Shown: positions 1 through 9,480 of the stretch, piece by piece
Layout: every line of letters starts with the position of its first letter
How positions within the stretch are numbered: the first letter of the stretch is position 1
Assembly: GCA_021776805.1 (NCBI GenBank)
Contig: JAJFFD010000215.1
Span: 1-47,458 of the forward strand
From: Planctomycetota bacterium
GTDB taxonomy: Bacteria; Planctomycetota; UBA1135; UBA2386
Direction: 5' to 3'
DNA: 47,458 bases
Program-made: the position numbers and the translations under genes
Notes under the pieces: generated by a model
What the model saw: only the letters and a program-made list of their open reading frames with translations
The model's database searches: none
Told to the model about the DNA's origin: nothing

Positions 1-318
1 TTCTCGGATCTCAAAGGCATTGCCCCAGGGATCCAGAGGTGGTTCTTCGTAGCCTTCCATATAGAAGCGACCCTTCTCATCTTCGACGATGAGGTCGTCC
101 ATGGTTGGAATGCGCCGGTTGTACATGGCGTACTGGGTGGCATGGCCCTCGATGCTCTTGATGGTGGTTTGGGCGATGCCGAGCTCGGCCTCGGATTGGC
201 TGCCGAGCACGTTTGGAGCCACGATCGCGACCAGGAGGCCCAGGATGACGATGACCACCATGATCTCAACCAGGGTGAAGCCCCCTTGCTGGCGGTTCTT
301 GCCTGATAATGTCTTCAT
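1..318 (-). CDS. gspG: Type II secretion major pseudopilin GspG (C-terminus beyond the window)
   Basis: The first 106 residues of the major pseudopilin, the subunit of the periplasmic pseudopilus that pushes substrates through the secretin. The protein begins MKTLSGKNRQQGGFTLVEIM. A short basic leader is followed by the prepilin peptidase site (cleavage after the second Gly, then Phe, with Glu at +5), and then a hydrophobic helix of about 20 residues (roughly 18-38). The later Tyr/Pro-rich part, ending in a PLDPWGN motif, matches the GspG pilin fold. The ATG is at 316-318 and the gene runs off the left edge, so its 3' end is unseen. It follows gspF after a 146-base gap and is probably the last visible gene of the gspD-E-F-G unit. 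The family call is secure. Confidence 0.95.
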   Translation of the reverse strand, partial: MKTLSGKNRQQGGFTLVEIMVVIVILGLLVAIVAPNVLGSQSEAELGIAQTTIKSIEGHATQYAMYNRRIPTMDDLIVEDEKGRFYMEGYEEPPLDPWGNAFEIRE

Positions 319-464
319 AGTCTGCATTCTCTGGAGAGACGGGGAATTACGGTGCAGAAGTGTACTGCGGGTGTCGCCCCCCGGCCAGCTAACCCCGAGT
401 CTGAGACGCTCGGACTGGGACCTTCTTCCCATAGTCCTGGCGTGCTGAGAAGCAACCTCCCTTG
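319..464. other. gspF-gspG intergenic spacer
   Basis: This 146-base gap is much longer than the other spacings in the type II secretion unit (0 to 5 bases). It holds a weak inverted repeat, CCGAG at 395-399 and CTCGG at 409-413, with a 9-base loop and no T tract on either strand. It could carry a processing site or a separate promoter giving more gspG, since the major pseudopilin is needed in excess. No convincing -35/-10 pair was found. Confidence 0.3.
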
Positions 465-1691
465 CTATCGCACCTTTTGCAGCTCGAGGAGAGGCAAAAT
501 GATCGCCACAACTATGCCGGCGACCACGGCGGCGAGGAGCACGATGATGAGGGGCTCCAGCATGGAGGTCAGTTTCTGGGTGGCCAGGTCGACTTCCTCG
601 TCGTAGGTCTCGGCCACGCGCTCGAGCATCTCCTCGAGGTTTCCGGCCTGCTCACCGACACCCACCATGTAGCAGACCATGGGGGGGAAGTGACCACTCA
701 TCTTCATGGGCGTGGAGATGTCCGTGCCTTCCATAACGTGGTCGTGCACGTCATCGAGGGCGCCTGTGAGGATCACGTTATCGAGGACAGCCTTGGTGAC
801 CTCGAGTGCTTGTAGGGCGGGGACGCCGGATTTCAGCAGGGTTGAGAAGGTGGTGGAGAAGCGGGCCACCGCCTGCTTGCGCATGAGGTCGCCAAAGATG
901 GGTACTGCCAGCTTGAGTCCGTCCCAGATGCGACGGCCCTGCTTCGAGTTGACGAAGAGCTGGAAGAGGATGGTCGCTAGCAGGATCCCAACCAGGAGAA
1001 GGAACCAGTAGCCGCTGAGGAAGTCGCTCACGGTGATGAGGATCTCCGTGGGCAGGGGCAGCTCCTGGCCCCGTGAGCGCAGCAGTTGCGTCACCTTGGG
1101 CACGACGGCGATCATCAAGATGGTGACCACCACGATGCCCACCAGGATCATGATCGCTGGGTAGATCATCGCCGCGCCGACCTTGTTCTTCAGGCGAGAC
1201 TGGGCCTGCAAGAAGGTCGACAGGCGGACCATGACCTCATCGAGAGCGCCTGAGGATTCGCCGGCGCGCACCATGTTCACGTAGAGTTCGCTGAAGTAGC
1301 CCGGATGGACACTAGCCGCGTCTGCCAGAGTCAAACCCTGGGTGACCTTCTCGCGGATATCACGGAAGACCGATTCGATCTTTCGATCCGGCGCTTGCTC
1401 GATGACCATACGCAGGGCCTCGGCAAGAGGGATGCCCGCACGCAGGAGAGAGGCCATTTGCCGGGTCACGGCCGCGATCTGATCGTTGCGCTGCTTGTTG
1501 GGCGTGTCGAAGCCGGTGATGCCCTTGATGGCCATCTTGCGGCTGGCCCGGCCCTTCGACTCCTTGATGTCGGTGACGAAGAGGCTGTCATTGCGCAGTT
1601 TGAGGCGGGCCTCGCGGGGAGAGTCCGCATCGATGATGCCCTTGCGGTTCTTGTTCGCCGAGTCGACAGCCTTGTATTCGAAGATCGGCAT
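465..1691 (-). CDS. gspF: Type II secretion inner-membrane platform protein GspF
   Basis: The polytopic inner-membrane protein that couples the GspE ATPase to pseudopilus assembly. At 408 residues it has the usual family length. It opens with the typical MPIFEYKAVD start, followed by two T2SSF four-helix domains. Three hydrophobic segments are visible: around residues 170-195 (MIYPAIMILVGIVVVTILMI), around 230-250, and at the C-terminus (PLIIVLLAAVVAGIVVAIIL). The gene starts 5 bases after the gspE stop, and an AGGG sequence lies just before the ATG, which supports this start and suggests translational coupling. No unusual features. Confidence 0.95.
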   Translation of the reverse strand: MPIFEYKAVDSANKNRKGIIDADSPREARLKLRNDSLFVTDIKESKGRASRKMAIKGITGFDTPNKQRNDQIAAVTRQMASLLRAGIPLAEALRMVIEQAPDRKIESVFRDIREKVTQGLTLADAASVHPGYFSELYVNMVRAGESSGALDEVMVRLSTFLQAQSRLKNKVGAAMIYPAIMILVGIVVVTILMIAVVPKVTQLLRSRGQELPLPTEILITVSDFLSGYWFLLLVGILLATILFQLFVNSKQGRRIWDGLKLAVPIFGDLMRKQAVARFSTTFSTLLKSGVPALQALEVTKAVLDNVILTGALDDVHDHVMEGTDISTPMKMSGHFPPMVCYMVGVGEQAGNLEEMLERVAETYDEEVDLATQKLTSMLEPLIIVLLAAVVAGIVVAIILPLLELQKVR

Positions 1692-1696
1692 CGGCC

Positions 1697-3415
1697 CTAC
1701 TGCACGTCTAGCTGAGTCACGCGCAGGACTTCTTCGGGACTGGTGTGTCCGGTCAGGACCTTGTCTATCCCGTCCATGCGCAAAGTGTGCAAGCCACGCT
1801 CGAGGGCGCCACGCTTGATCTCGCTGGCGGTGGCCTTGTTGACGATCTGCTCCTGGATGACTCCATCGATGGGCATCACCTCATAGATGGCCGTGCGACC
1901 GGAGAAGCCCGAATTGAAGCACTCGTCGCAGCCAGCACCGAGGGCGACCTTGCCCTCGGGGAACTGATCAGGGGTCAGGCGCAGGTCTTCCAGATGGAAG
2001 AGTGTCTTGTCATTCGGCTTCTTCACTTCCTTGCAGTGCGGGCAGATGGTCCGCACCAGGCGCTGAGCGATGACCATCAGGATTGAAGAGGAGACCAGGT
2101 AGGGCTCGAGACCGATGTCGAGCATGCGGGTGACCGTGGACGCGGAATCGTTCGTGTGCACGGTCGAAAACACCAGGTGACCTGTGAGGGCGGCACGAAT
2201 GGCGATGTCCGCAGTCTCCGAGTCACGGACTTCACCGACCATCATCACGTCCGGGTCCTGACGCAGGAAGGAGCGCAGGCCGGCGGAGAAAGTCAGCCCC
2301 TTCTTCGTGTTCACCTGCACCTGACTGATGCCGTCCAGGTTGTATTCGACTGGATCTTCGATGGTCAGGATGTTGAGGCTCGGTGCGTTGATCTTGTCCA
2401 GGCAGGCATAGAGTGTCGTCGTCTTGCCCGAGCCCGTAGGGCCGGTCACGAAGATGATGCCGTGCGAGTAGTTGATGTAGCGGTTGATCGACTTGAGGTT
2501 GTTTTCGGAGAGGCCGATCTGATCCAGGGCATAGATCTTGGTGGTCTTGTCGAGGATTCGAAAGACGATGCGTTCGCCGCTCTGCACGGGGACGGTGGAG
2601 ATTCGCACGTCCACGTCGCCATCGCCGATGCGGATGGATGCGCGTCCGTCCTGCGGCAGGCGTCGCTCGGCGATGTCCATCTTGCCCATGACCTTGACGC
2701 GGGAGACAATGGCTTCCTGGGCGCGCTTGGGGATGGACTCGGTGTCGTAGAGCACGCCGTCGATGCGCATGCGCACCTGCAGCCGTTCTGCATATGGTTG
2801 CAGATGGATGTCCGAGGCGCGCAGCTTCAGCGCCTGGAAGAGCAGCATATTGACCAGCCGGATGATCGGCGCCTTGTTGGCGACATCGAGCAGGTCTTCA
2901 GATTCTTCGATCGATTCAGCGAGGCCGACGATGTCCTGTTCCTCGATGTCGACGAGGGCTTCGTCGACGCCGTCCGCCTTGTGGCGATAGGCGCGGTTGA
3001 TGAGATTGGTGATCTCGGTCCGCGGCACCAGGATCGGCTCGACCTCCTGTTCCATCATGGTCGCCAGGTCGTCCATGGGCTGGACGTCCAGGGGACGGTA
3101 GGTGGCAACCTTGGTGACCTTGCCGTCGGTCTCCAGTGCGATCAGGTTGTGAGTCCTGGCAAACTGGACGGGCACATTCTGGATAAAGGCATCCGGGACG
3201 GAGACCCCTTCCAGACTCTCGCGCATCTCCATACCGAGAAAGCTGCCGAAGAACTCCAGGCAGCGGTTCTCGGTCATGAGCTTGCGGTTGACGAGGATTT
3301 CGTCGAGGGTCGTTTTTCCGTCCTGCTCCTCGGTCAGGGCTTCCGCAATCTGAGCCTCATTCAGGCCTGCAGTTCGCAGCAGGCCCTCGCGAATACGATC
3401 CTGAATCATGCTCAC
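1697..3415 (-). CDS. gspE: Type II secretion traffic ATPase GspE
   Basis: Cytoplasmic hexameric ATPase that powers pseudopilus growth. An N-terminal GspE_N-type domain (about residues 10-145) is followed by the secretion ATPase core. The core has Walker A GPTGSGKT at 325-332, an Asp box near 350-360, the Walker B-like DPDVMMVGEVRD at 387-398 and a His box near 412-422. The zinc-binding pair CPHC (458-461) and CDEC (496-499) is typical of GspE/PilB. The length of 572 residues is normal. The first possible start is a GTG at 3413-3415 that directly abuts the gspD TAG stop (3416-3418). An ATG two codons on (3407-3409) is an equally plausible start, with AGGTG before it. Related PilB ATPases share these motifs, but the gspD-F-G neighbours favour GspE. 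Confidence 0.95.
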   Translation of the reverse strand: MSMIQDRIREGLLRTAGLNEAQIAEALTEEQDGKTTLDEILVNRKLMTENRCLEFFGSFLGMEMRESLEGVSVPDAFIQNVPVQFARTHNLIALETDGKVTKVATYRPLDVQPMDDLATMMEQEVEPILVPRTEITNLINRAYRHKADGVDEALVDIEEQDIVGLAESIEESEDLLDVANKAPIIRLVNMLLFQALKLRASDIHLQPYAERLQVRMRIDGVLYDTESIPKRAQEAIVSRVKVMGKMDIAERRLPQDGRASIRIGDGDVDVRISTVPVQSGERIVFRILDKTTKIYALDQIGLSENNLKSINRYINYSHGIIFVTGPTGSGKTTTLYACLDKINAPSLNILTIEDPVEYNLDGISQVQVNTKKGLTFSAGLRSFLRQDPDVMMVGEVRDSETADIAIRAALTGHLVFSTVHTNDSASTVTRMLDIGLEPYLVSSSILMVIAQRLVRTICPHCKEVKKPNDKTLFHLEDLRLTPDQFPEGKVALGAGCDECFNSGFSGRTAIYEVMPIDGVIQEQIVNKATASEIKRGALERGLHTLRMDGIDKVLTGHTSPEEVLRVTQLDVQ

Positions 3416-5740
3416 CTACTTTCCACCGTTCTTGCCGCCGGTCTCCAGAGGGGGACCGGTGGGGCGGCTGGGTTGGTTGTCGGGACGCTGGTAGACCGGC
3501 ATGTCGAAGCCGCCGCGAGCATCCAGATCCTCGATGGTCGCGCCCGGGTCGGCGAGGGTTTCGGCGCGACCCTGTCGCCACTTCCGGTCAACGATTTGCA
3601 GGCGTCGCTGACCGATGTAGTTGCCAGCCTCGAGCTTCTTGCGGAAGCTGATCATCTCCAGGTCAGAGAAGTCGTCCTCGTCGATGATGCTCGGAGTCAC
3701 GAAGAAGTAGAGGTTCGTCTTGTTGTTATCCTTGCTCTCGGAGGCGAAGAGGAAGCCGAGCAGCGGGATGTCCATGAGGAAGGGGATGCCGCTGCGGCTC
3801 TCGCTTGCCCGGTCTTCGATGACGCCGCCGAGCACCATGGTGTTGCCGCTGGGAAGAGTGACCGAAGTGGAGATCTCACGCAGAGCCTTCACGCCTGGCG
3901 TCACTGAATCCGGGTCATAGGGGGTCAGAAAGCGGCTGACCGACAATTCGATATTGAGGCGCAGATAATCGTTCGAGGAGATCGAGGGTGAAATCCTCAT
4001 TTCGACACCAGCACCTTCGAAGCCGCCGAAGCCGGAAGACGTGGTCGCCGTGCCTTGGTTACTGGTCTGGGTCGGGCGATCTTCCTGCGTACTGACCGAG
4101 GCCTCTTCGTTGTTGTTCACCACCACGCTGGGCAAGCTGAGCACGTTGGCGTTGGTGGACTGCTGGAGGGCGTTGATCAGAATCGGGATGGCAAAGTCAT
4201 CGCTGCTGATGATACCGCCGGTGATGCCCTGCAGAGGATTAGCGAAGTCGGGTAGGCGCGAATCAGGGATCCCGTCGTCGTCGGTATCCTGGAAATTGGA
4301 TGCGCCGAAGTTGGTGAAGCCAAAGGGCCGAGTGAAGTCGTCGCCACCGATGTCGATGAGCCCGAGTTCGACACCCAGGCGATCGAGCTCGCTGGTGGTG
4401 AGTTCGACCACAGCGGTCTCGATGAGCACCTGTGGTTGCCTTTCATCCAGCTCCGAGACCATGTTCTCGAGCTGCTTGAACTTGGTCTGGGTTGCGGAGA
4501 CCAGGATGCTGTTGCTCTCGGGGTGGGGGACGATCACCGTCTTCCGCGGGCGTCTGGCGCCGGCTTGACCGGCGGCGGCGGTCTGCTGCTGCTGCTCGGC
4601 GGCGAGGTCCTCATTGATGAAGTTACGCAGGGTGGTGGCCAGGTCCTCAGCCAGCACGTTCTTGAGCTGGATGACATGGATGTCGCCGCCGCCGATTTCG
4701 AAGGGCAAGTCGATCTGGGCGATGATGCTCTGCGCTTCCCAGATCTTCGACTTGGGTCCGGAGAGCAGGATTCCGTTCAAGGAGCTGAGCCCGATAACGG
4801 TCAGTTGTTCTGCCTGGGCAGCGGCAAGATCGCCGCCACCGCCCGCTTGCTGGCTGCTGCGGGCGCGTTCATCCATGACCTGCTTGAGTATGGGCTCGAG
4901 CTCTTCGGCAGTTGAGTTCACCAGGGGCACCACCAGGCTATCCGTGTCTGGCGACTCGGGCTCCACGTCGACCAGGCGGAGGAGTTGCGAGGCGCTGTAG
5001 ACCTGCGGGCCAAAGCCTTGCAATAGGAGGGCACGACCGTTGCCAACGCTGCCCGGAGTCAGCCCGACGCCACCGGCGCCACCTTGGGCGAAGAAGGGAC
5101 GCAGCTGGGTCTGAGCTGTGTTGGCATTGATGTATTTCAGGGGCACCGTAGTCAGGATGGTGACGCCGGTCTGATTGGCGTAGTTCTCGACCTCCTCCGG
5201 GGGCACATAGCGGGCGCTGGATGTGAGCTCCTGCCGCTTGGGGCCGGTCATGGCGACGATCTCCACTACCTCGCTATCGCCGGTGGTGCGCAGCACGCAG
5301 GCGAAGCCGCGGATGTAGAGCATGGTCTGGAAGAAGCTGAAGAAGTTTTCCCGACGTAGCTGGACCTCTCCGATGAAGGTGATGTTGCCGTTGGTCGGGT
5401 TGCTGACTTCCTGCGGGCTGTAGACAAAGACCCGATCGGTGATGGTCTCGGTGAGTTTGATGAAATCCACCAGGGCCAGGCCCTCGCTTTCGTTCACCGA
5501 GAGGGCGATCTGATCACCGCTGATGCTCAGATTGACCCCGGGTGTCTCTTGGGGCGGTGGGGTCTGGGCCTGCAGGCGACCGGTCATGGTGCCCTGCATG
5601 AGCGCAGCGGCCAGCAGCGCGAGAAGCGTGCCTCCCAGGGCCTTCGCCCCTCCCGCAGCCCTGCTGTTTTCTGTGCCTGACTCGAGAGCTGCCTGGGTGG
5701 GCTCTGGGGAATACTTCAACACGTGCCTGTTCTTTCCCAT
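3416..5740 (-). CDS. gspD: Type II secretion outer-membrane secretin GspD
   Basis: Secretin that forms the outer-membrane channel of the type II system. The 774-residue protein has a long N-region and a hydrophobic signal stretch (about residues 30-58) ending in LQAQ, a likely signal peptidase site. N0/N1-N3-type domains follow (about 65-420), with Gln/Ala-rich linkers in the N3 region. The secretin pore domain is clear: VLSLPSVVVNNNEEASV, then VTLPSGNTMVLGGVIEDR, then a closing IPFLMDIPLLGFLF and a VTPSIID strand. No pilotin or S-domain signature is obvious. The ATG at 5738-5740 has AGGAAG about 10 bases upstream. It is the first gene of the minus-strand unit; the promoter should lie in 5741-6030. 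A type IV pilus secretin is the main alternative but fits the neighbours less well. Confidence 0.94.
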   Translation of the reverse strand: MGKNRHVLKYSPEPTQAALESGTENSRAAGGAKALGGTLLALLAAALMQGTMTGRLQAQTPPPQETPGVNLSISGDQIALSVNESEGLALVDFIKLTETITDRVFVYSPQEVSNPTNGNITFIGEVQLRRENFFSFFQTMLYIRGFACVLRTTGDSEVVEIVAMTGPKRQELTSSARYVPPEEVENYANQTGVTILTTVPLKYINANTAQTQLRPFFAQGGAGGVGLTPGSVGNGRALLLQGFGPQVYSASQLLRLVDVEPESPDTDSLVVPLVNSTAEELEPILKQVMDERARSSQQAGGGGDLAAAQAEQLTVIGLSSLNGILLSGPKSKIWEAQSIIAQIDLPFEIGGGDIHVIQLKNVLAEDLATTLRNFINEDLAAEQQQQTAAAGQAGARRPRKTVIVPHPESNSILVSATQTKFKQLENMVSELDERQPQVLIETAVVELTTSELDRLGVELGLIDIGGDDFTRPFGFTNFGASNFQDTDDDGIPDSRLPDFANPLQGITGGIISSDDFAIPILINALQQSTNANVLSLPSVVVNNNEEASVSTQEDRPTQTSNQGTATTSSGFGGFEGAGVEMRISPSISSNDYLRLNIELSVSRFLTPYDPDSVTPGVKALREISTSVTLPSGNTMVLGGVIEDRASESRSGIPFLMDIPLLGFLFASESKDNNKTNLYFFVTPSIIDEDDFSDLEMISFRKKLEAGNYIGQRRLQIVDRKWRQGRAETLADPGATIEDLDARGGFDMPVYQRPDNQPSRPTGPPLETGGKNGGK

Positions 5741-6030
5741 TCTGAGCTGTCTTCCTGACTGGCGAGATTTGGCTTTCGGTCAACACGAAAGTCGATGGTC
5801 GCGCCTAGTTTGAGGCCCTGAGACGGGGGTCTCCAGTCGAATATTTCGGTGCCCGTGGTTCAGGGTGAGATTCCCTTGTTGTTCCCGGGGACCGAGAAGG
5901 GGCTCTTCGGCATCCCGAGGACCCAAGGCGCCCTGGACACTAGGGCATCGACCGGGCACTTTCACCCTTTCCGTTTGCACCTCCCCGGCCTGGGAGCTTC
6001 CATACCGCACCCTCTACAGCGCCCTCTCGC
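5741..6030. promoter_or_regulatory. Divergent intergenic region between gspD and the EIIA gene
   Basis: This 290-base region separates two diverging genes and must hold promoters for both, but no confident -35/-10 boxes were found. Two perfect inverted repeats lie on the gspD side. One is CTTTCG (5773-5778) with CGAAAG (5786-5791) around a 7-base loop. The other is GAGAC (5820-5824) with GTCTC (5829-5833) around GGGG. They sit 33-93 bases upstream of the gspD start and could be leader hairpins or protein-binding sites. The stretch nearest the EIIA gene is C-rich and shows no clear ribosome-binding site. Confidence 0.35.
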
Positions 6031-6501
6031 ATGAAGCTCTCCGATCTCTTGCAGCCCGAAATGGTCATCCTGCCCTTGGAGGCTGACGACAAGTGGCAAG
6101 CAATCGACAAGCTGGCCGACATCGGCCTGAGTGCTGGAATCCTCAGCGAGAAGCAGCTGCCAGCAGTGCGTGAGGCCCTGCAGGTCCGGGAAAAGAGTAT
6201 GACTACCGGCATGGAGATGGGGATTGCCATCCCGCATGCCGCCGTCGACGAGACCGACCAGGTCATCGCCAGTTTGGGCATCTCCTCGGCGGGCATCGCC
6301 TTTGAGGCCCTCGATGGCAAGCCAGCCAAGATCATCGTCTGCCTTGTCATCCCCAGAACCAAGAAGCTCCTGCACATCAAGACTCTGGCCGGCATCGCGA
6401 AGTTGCTGTCTCGTAGCGAGGTTCGCGAAGCGATCCTCGAATGTGCCAGTAGTCAGGAGGTTGTCGAGATGATCCGCAAGATGGAGGCTGAGCTCGGATA
6501 G
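6031..6501 (+). CDS. PTS EIIA domain protein, PtsN-like
   Basis: A stand-alone 156-residue PTS EIIA type 2 domain (fructose/nitrogen family). The GIAIPHA motif carries the phosphorylatable histidine at residue 69, and the fold is recognisable throughout (start MKLSDLLQPE; later IPRTKKLLHIKTLAGIAKLL). Such proteins either pass phosphate to a sugar permease or, as PtsN, act as regulators. No EIIB/EIIC gene is nearby, so a regulatory role is more likely; this is inference. In Proteobacteria ptsN often sits beside rpoN. Here it precedes lpxD by 40 bases, with a sigma54 activator about 3 kb away. No good ribosome-binding site precedes the ATG. Confidence 0.85.
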   Translation: MKLSDLLQPEMVILPLEADDKWQAIDKLADIGLSAGILSEKQLPAVREALQVREKSMTTGMEMGIAIPHAAVDETDQVIASLGISSAGIAFEALDGKPAKIIVCLVIPRTKKLLHIKTLAGIAKLLSRSEVREAILECASSQEVVEMIRKMEAELG

Positions 6502-6541
6502 GACCCCGCTGCCGCGTGGGACTTCGGCATAATCAGGCCCG

Positions 6542-7576
6542 ATGAGTAAGAACACGGTTGGTAGCTTGGCAGAACTGGTTGGTGGCCAGGTCCAGGGTGA
6601 TCCGGCCTTGGAGATCACCGGGGTGAACGACCTCCGTCTCGCCAAGTCCGGGGAGATCTGCTTCGTACGCGACCAGAAATACATCGAGTTGGCCCGGAAG
6701 AGTGGCGCCGGCGCCTTGTTGGTGCACGAAACCCTGGATGTCGAAGCGGTGCAGGTCGTCGTCAAGGACGTGCATGCTGCCTTCGCGAAGATAGCCTTGC
6801 ACTTCCATCCGGTCCCTCGCGCCGAAGAGCACTTCATCCACCCGAGTGCCGAGATCGATCCCGCGGCGGTCATCGATCAGCCGGTGCAGATCGGCGCCAT
6901 GGCCGTCATCGAAGCGAATGTGCAGATTGGTGCTGGCACGGTGATTCGCTCCGGCTGTGTGCTGGCCGAGGGATCACGCCTGGGAACAGACTGTCTGCTC
7001 TATCCACGGGTCGTGCTCTATGCCGGCGTGCAGCTCGGCAATCGCGTTGTCGTTCACGCCGGTTCAGTCATCGGTTCCGATGGATTTGGCTACGCGAGTG
7101 ATGAGGGCCGCTGGTTGAAGCTGCCACAGTTGGGCAGCGTGCTCATCGAGGACGATGTGGAGATCGGGGCAAACACGACCATCGATCGTGCGACTCTTGG
7201 TCTCACCAGGATCGGACCACGCAGCAAGTTGGACAACTTGATTCATGTCGGGCACAACTGTGACTTTGGCGCGGACAATGCGGTAGCCGGGTTCTCGGCC
7301 TTCTCTGGCAGTACGATCATGGGCAACCGGGTCAACTGTGCTGGGCATACGGTCAGTGCCGGCCATCTGAAGGTTGCTGATGACGTGCGCATCGGCGGTA
7401 ACTCGGTCATCTACGGCGATGTGGAAGAGCCGGGGGACTACATCGGCTATCCCCTGCAGAAGAAGTCTCGCTGGGGGAGGACCCTGCACATTCTCAACCG
7501 TCTGGTGGAGATGCAGGAGAAGTTGCGCGGTCTGGTGCGAGACAAAGAAGAGAGCGGGAAGGGCAAGAGCGAGTAA
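6542..7576 (+). CDS. lpxD: UDP-3-O-acylglucosamine N-acyltransferase LpxD
   Basis: Third step of lipid A synthesis: transfer of a 3-hydroxyacyl chain from acyl carrier protein to the 2-amino group of UDP-3-O-acylglucosamine, in the cytoplasm. The 344-residue protein has the LpxD N-terminal domain (about 1-100) and then a left-handed beta helix of hexapeptide repeats (about 105-300). It contains IGSDGFGYA, NTTIDRATLG and the HVGHNCDFG stretch with the catalytic histidine region. A charged helical tail follows (RGLVRDKEESGKGKSE). The length is normal. No other lipid A gene is in the window. Its presence indicates a lipopolysaccharide-type outer membrane. It may be cotranscribed with the EIIA gene 40 bases upstream. 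Confidence 0.95.
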   Translation: MSKNTVGSLAELVGGQVQGDPALEITGVNDLRLAKSGEICFVRDQKYIELARKSGAGALLVHETLDVEAVQVVVKDVHAAFAKIALHFHPVPRAEEHFIHPSAEIDPAAVIDQPVQIGAMAVIEANVQIGAGTVIRSGCVLAEGSRLGTDCLLYPRVVLYAGVQLGNRVVVHAGSVIGSDGFGYASDEGRWLKLPQLGSVLIEDDVEIGANTTIDRATLGLTRIGPRSKLDNLIHVGHNCDFGADNAVAGFSAFSGSTIMGNRVNCAGHTVSAGHLKVADDVRIGGNSVIYGDVEEPGDYIGYPLQKKSRWGRTLHILNRLVEMQEKLRGLVRDKEESGKGKSE

Positions 7577-7606
7577 GCCTCTGCGCCGGTCGCTGACTCC
7601 GCCAGA

Positions 7607-8680
7607 TCAGGCCAGCAAGGCAAAGACTTCCGGAAGCCGCGCGCTGACTGCGCGCGAGATGTGGTCGCGGGTCGAGCGGTAGAGGAGTAGATCACCACCG
7701 ATCGGGTCGGGGACTTCTCCGCCCGGGTCCAGGAGCTGCACCTTGTCAGCGGACTCCGGCAGCGATGTGACGATCGCTGCCAGGTGAGAAGAGCTGAGGC
7801 AGTAGATCACCCTGGCCGCGGCGACCAGGGCGGGGGTGAGGGTGCGAGAAATGTGATTGGAGAGATCGATGCCCAGTTCGGCGGCGGCCTGCAGACTGCC
7901 TTCGCTGGCTGGCGAGCCGGAGAAGGCGGAGATGCCGGCGCTCGCGAAGCGCAGCCCGCGCGCCAGGAGCTGTTCCGGCTTGATGGCCAGTCGGCGGGCG
8001 GCCTCCTTGCGAGCAAAGCCCTCCGCCAGCGGGGACCTGCAGGTGTTGCCAGTGCAGACGAAGAGAATCAGGTCGGAGGCGATTGTCAGGATTTCGCTGC
8101 TGGGTCGACTGCCCTCGCGCAGCACCTCGAAGAGCGGGGTGGTGCAGCGCAGGACCGTGGAGGAAAGGCCGAGCAGGGAGGGCCCATCATCGAATAGGAG
8201 ATCCACATCCTCGCCGTAGTTCGCGGCGATTGCCTCAGGGTCGGTCAGAGGGGCGCCGCCGCTCGGGTTGATGCTGGTCATGAAGAGACTATGACCGAGG
8301 CGATGAATGACCTGCTGGGTGAAGGCCTGGGCAGGGACTCGCAGACCGAGGCTTTGCCCCCTGGCATCCTCGAGAACCAGGGTGAGGGGCCCGGGCCAGC
8401 AGCTGTCCATGAGCCGTTGTACGCGCGGGTTTGGCGGCGCCAGTAGCTGGGTCGCATCGCTCGCATCGGCAAGGTGATGCGTGAAGGCCTGGTCTGGGCT
8501 TCGACCCTTGAGGATGCGCAGAGCATGCACTCGTTCCTTCTGGCGAGGGTCTACGGCGAGGCCGTAGACCGTCTCAGTCGGCAAGGCGACAGAGCGACCG
8601 GCGGCGATGGCATCGCAGGCCAGGTTGACCTGTTCGCCATCGACTCCCTCAGGTGCTAAGTGGATCCTTTGCAGAGGCAT
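7607..8680 (-). CDS. Sua5/YrdC domain fused to low-molecular-weight protein tyrosine phosphatase
   Basis: A two-domain protein of 357 residues. Residues about 10-200 are a YrdC/Sua5 domain, which makes threonylcarbamoyl-AMP for the t6A modification of tRNA (LPTETVYGL at 33-41, KGRSPDQAF at 58-66, then SINPSG and a late SSTV). Residues about 203-357 are a low-molecular-weight phosphatase domain with the P-loop VCTGNTCRSPLAE (Cys209, Arg215) and the general-acid loop DPIGG (Asp325). Both active sites look intact. The second domain could instead act on arginine phosphate (YwlE-like), because Thr follows the P-loop Cys; this is uncertain. The gene is convergent with lpxD (30-base gap). Its start region abuts the divergent kinase gene. 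Confidence 0.9.
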   Translation of the reverse strand: MPLQRIHLAPEGVDGEQVNLACDAIAAGRSVALPTETVYGLAVDPRQKERVHALRILKGRSPDQAFTHHLADASDATQLLAPPNPRVQRLMDSCWPGPLTLVLEDARGQSLGLRVPAQAFTQQVIHRLGHSLFMTSINPSGGAPLTDPEAIAANYGEDVDLLFDDGPSLLGLSSTVLRCTTPLFEVLREGSRPSSEILTIASDLILFVCTGNTCRSPLAEGFARKEAARRLAIKPEQLLARGLRFASAGISAFSGSPASEGSLQAAAELGIDLSNHISRTLTPALVAAARVIYCLSSSHLAAIVTSLPESADKVQLLDPGGEVPDPIGGDLLLYRSTRDHISRAVSARLPEVFALLA

Positions 8681-8743
8681 TTGGCTGGTTTGAAACTCCA
8701 GCGCGAACTATGGTCCCGCAGGACTGATAGCGATACAGGATCC

Positions 8744-9480
8744 ATGAGCAGAGACCAAGCGCAAGAGCGCATCCGGAATCGCCAACTTGCCAGGCTCGGG
8801 GCGCTCTTCGCCGGCTTCGCCCACGAGATCCGAAATCCGCTGTCCACGGTCAGTCTCAATCTCCAGCTCGTCAAGGAGGATCTCTCGCAGGCAGAGAATC
8901 CCCGCGACAAGCGGGTCAATCGTCGACTCTCGGTCATCGAGGCGGAAGTGAAACGCCTCCAGGCCATCCTGGAGGAGTTCCTCGGTTATGTGCGTGTTCC
9001 GAGGCTTGATCTGAAACCGGTCAAGCTCAACCAGCTCCTCACCGAGATGATGGAGTTCGTCATGCCCGAGATGGAGGAAAAGGGCGTGTCCATGCGCCTG
9101 TTCGCGGACCCGAAGCTCGCCGCGGTCCCCCTGGACCGAGAGAAGTTCTGGGCTGTCATGGTCAACCTCTTCCGCAACGCTCTGGATGCGAGTGAGGCGG
9201 GAGATGAGGTGATGGTGGCGTCCAAGCTGGAGGGTAGCATGGTCGTGGTGCAGGTTACCGACACAGGCAAGGGCATGAGCAGGGAGGTGCAGGAGAAGGC
9301 TTTCACTCCCTACTTCAGCACCAAGAAGGCGGGCACTGGCCTCGGCTTGCCCACGGCCCGGCGACTAATCGAGCTCCACGATGGCGAGCTTCTCCTGAAT
9401 TCGGAAACGGATCGCGGCAGTCAGTTCGTTATCCGACTGCCGCTCGAGACGCCGTCCGACAATGATGAGGAGCAGGAGCG

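Noticed and set aside
2156..3907. 583-codon open frame on the plus strand opposite gspE/gspD
   Set aside because: It is an antisense shadow of GC-rich coding sequence. Its translation is Val/Asp/His-rich with no family motif, while the minus strand encodes clear GspE and GspD.
5962..6873. 303-codon minus-strand open frame over the EIIA gene and lpxD
   Set aside because: Antisense to two well-recognised genes, with low-complexity translation and no start signal.
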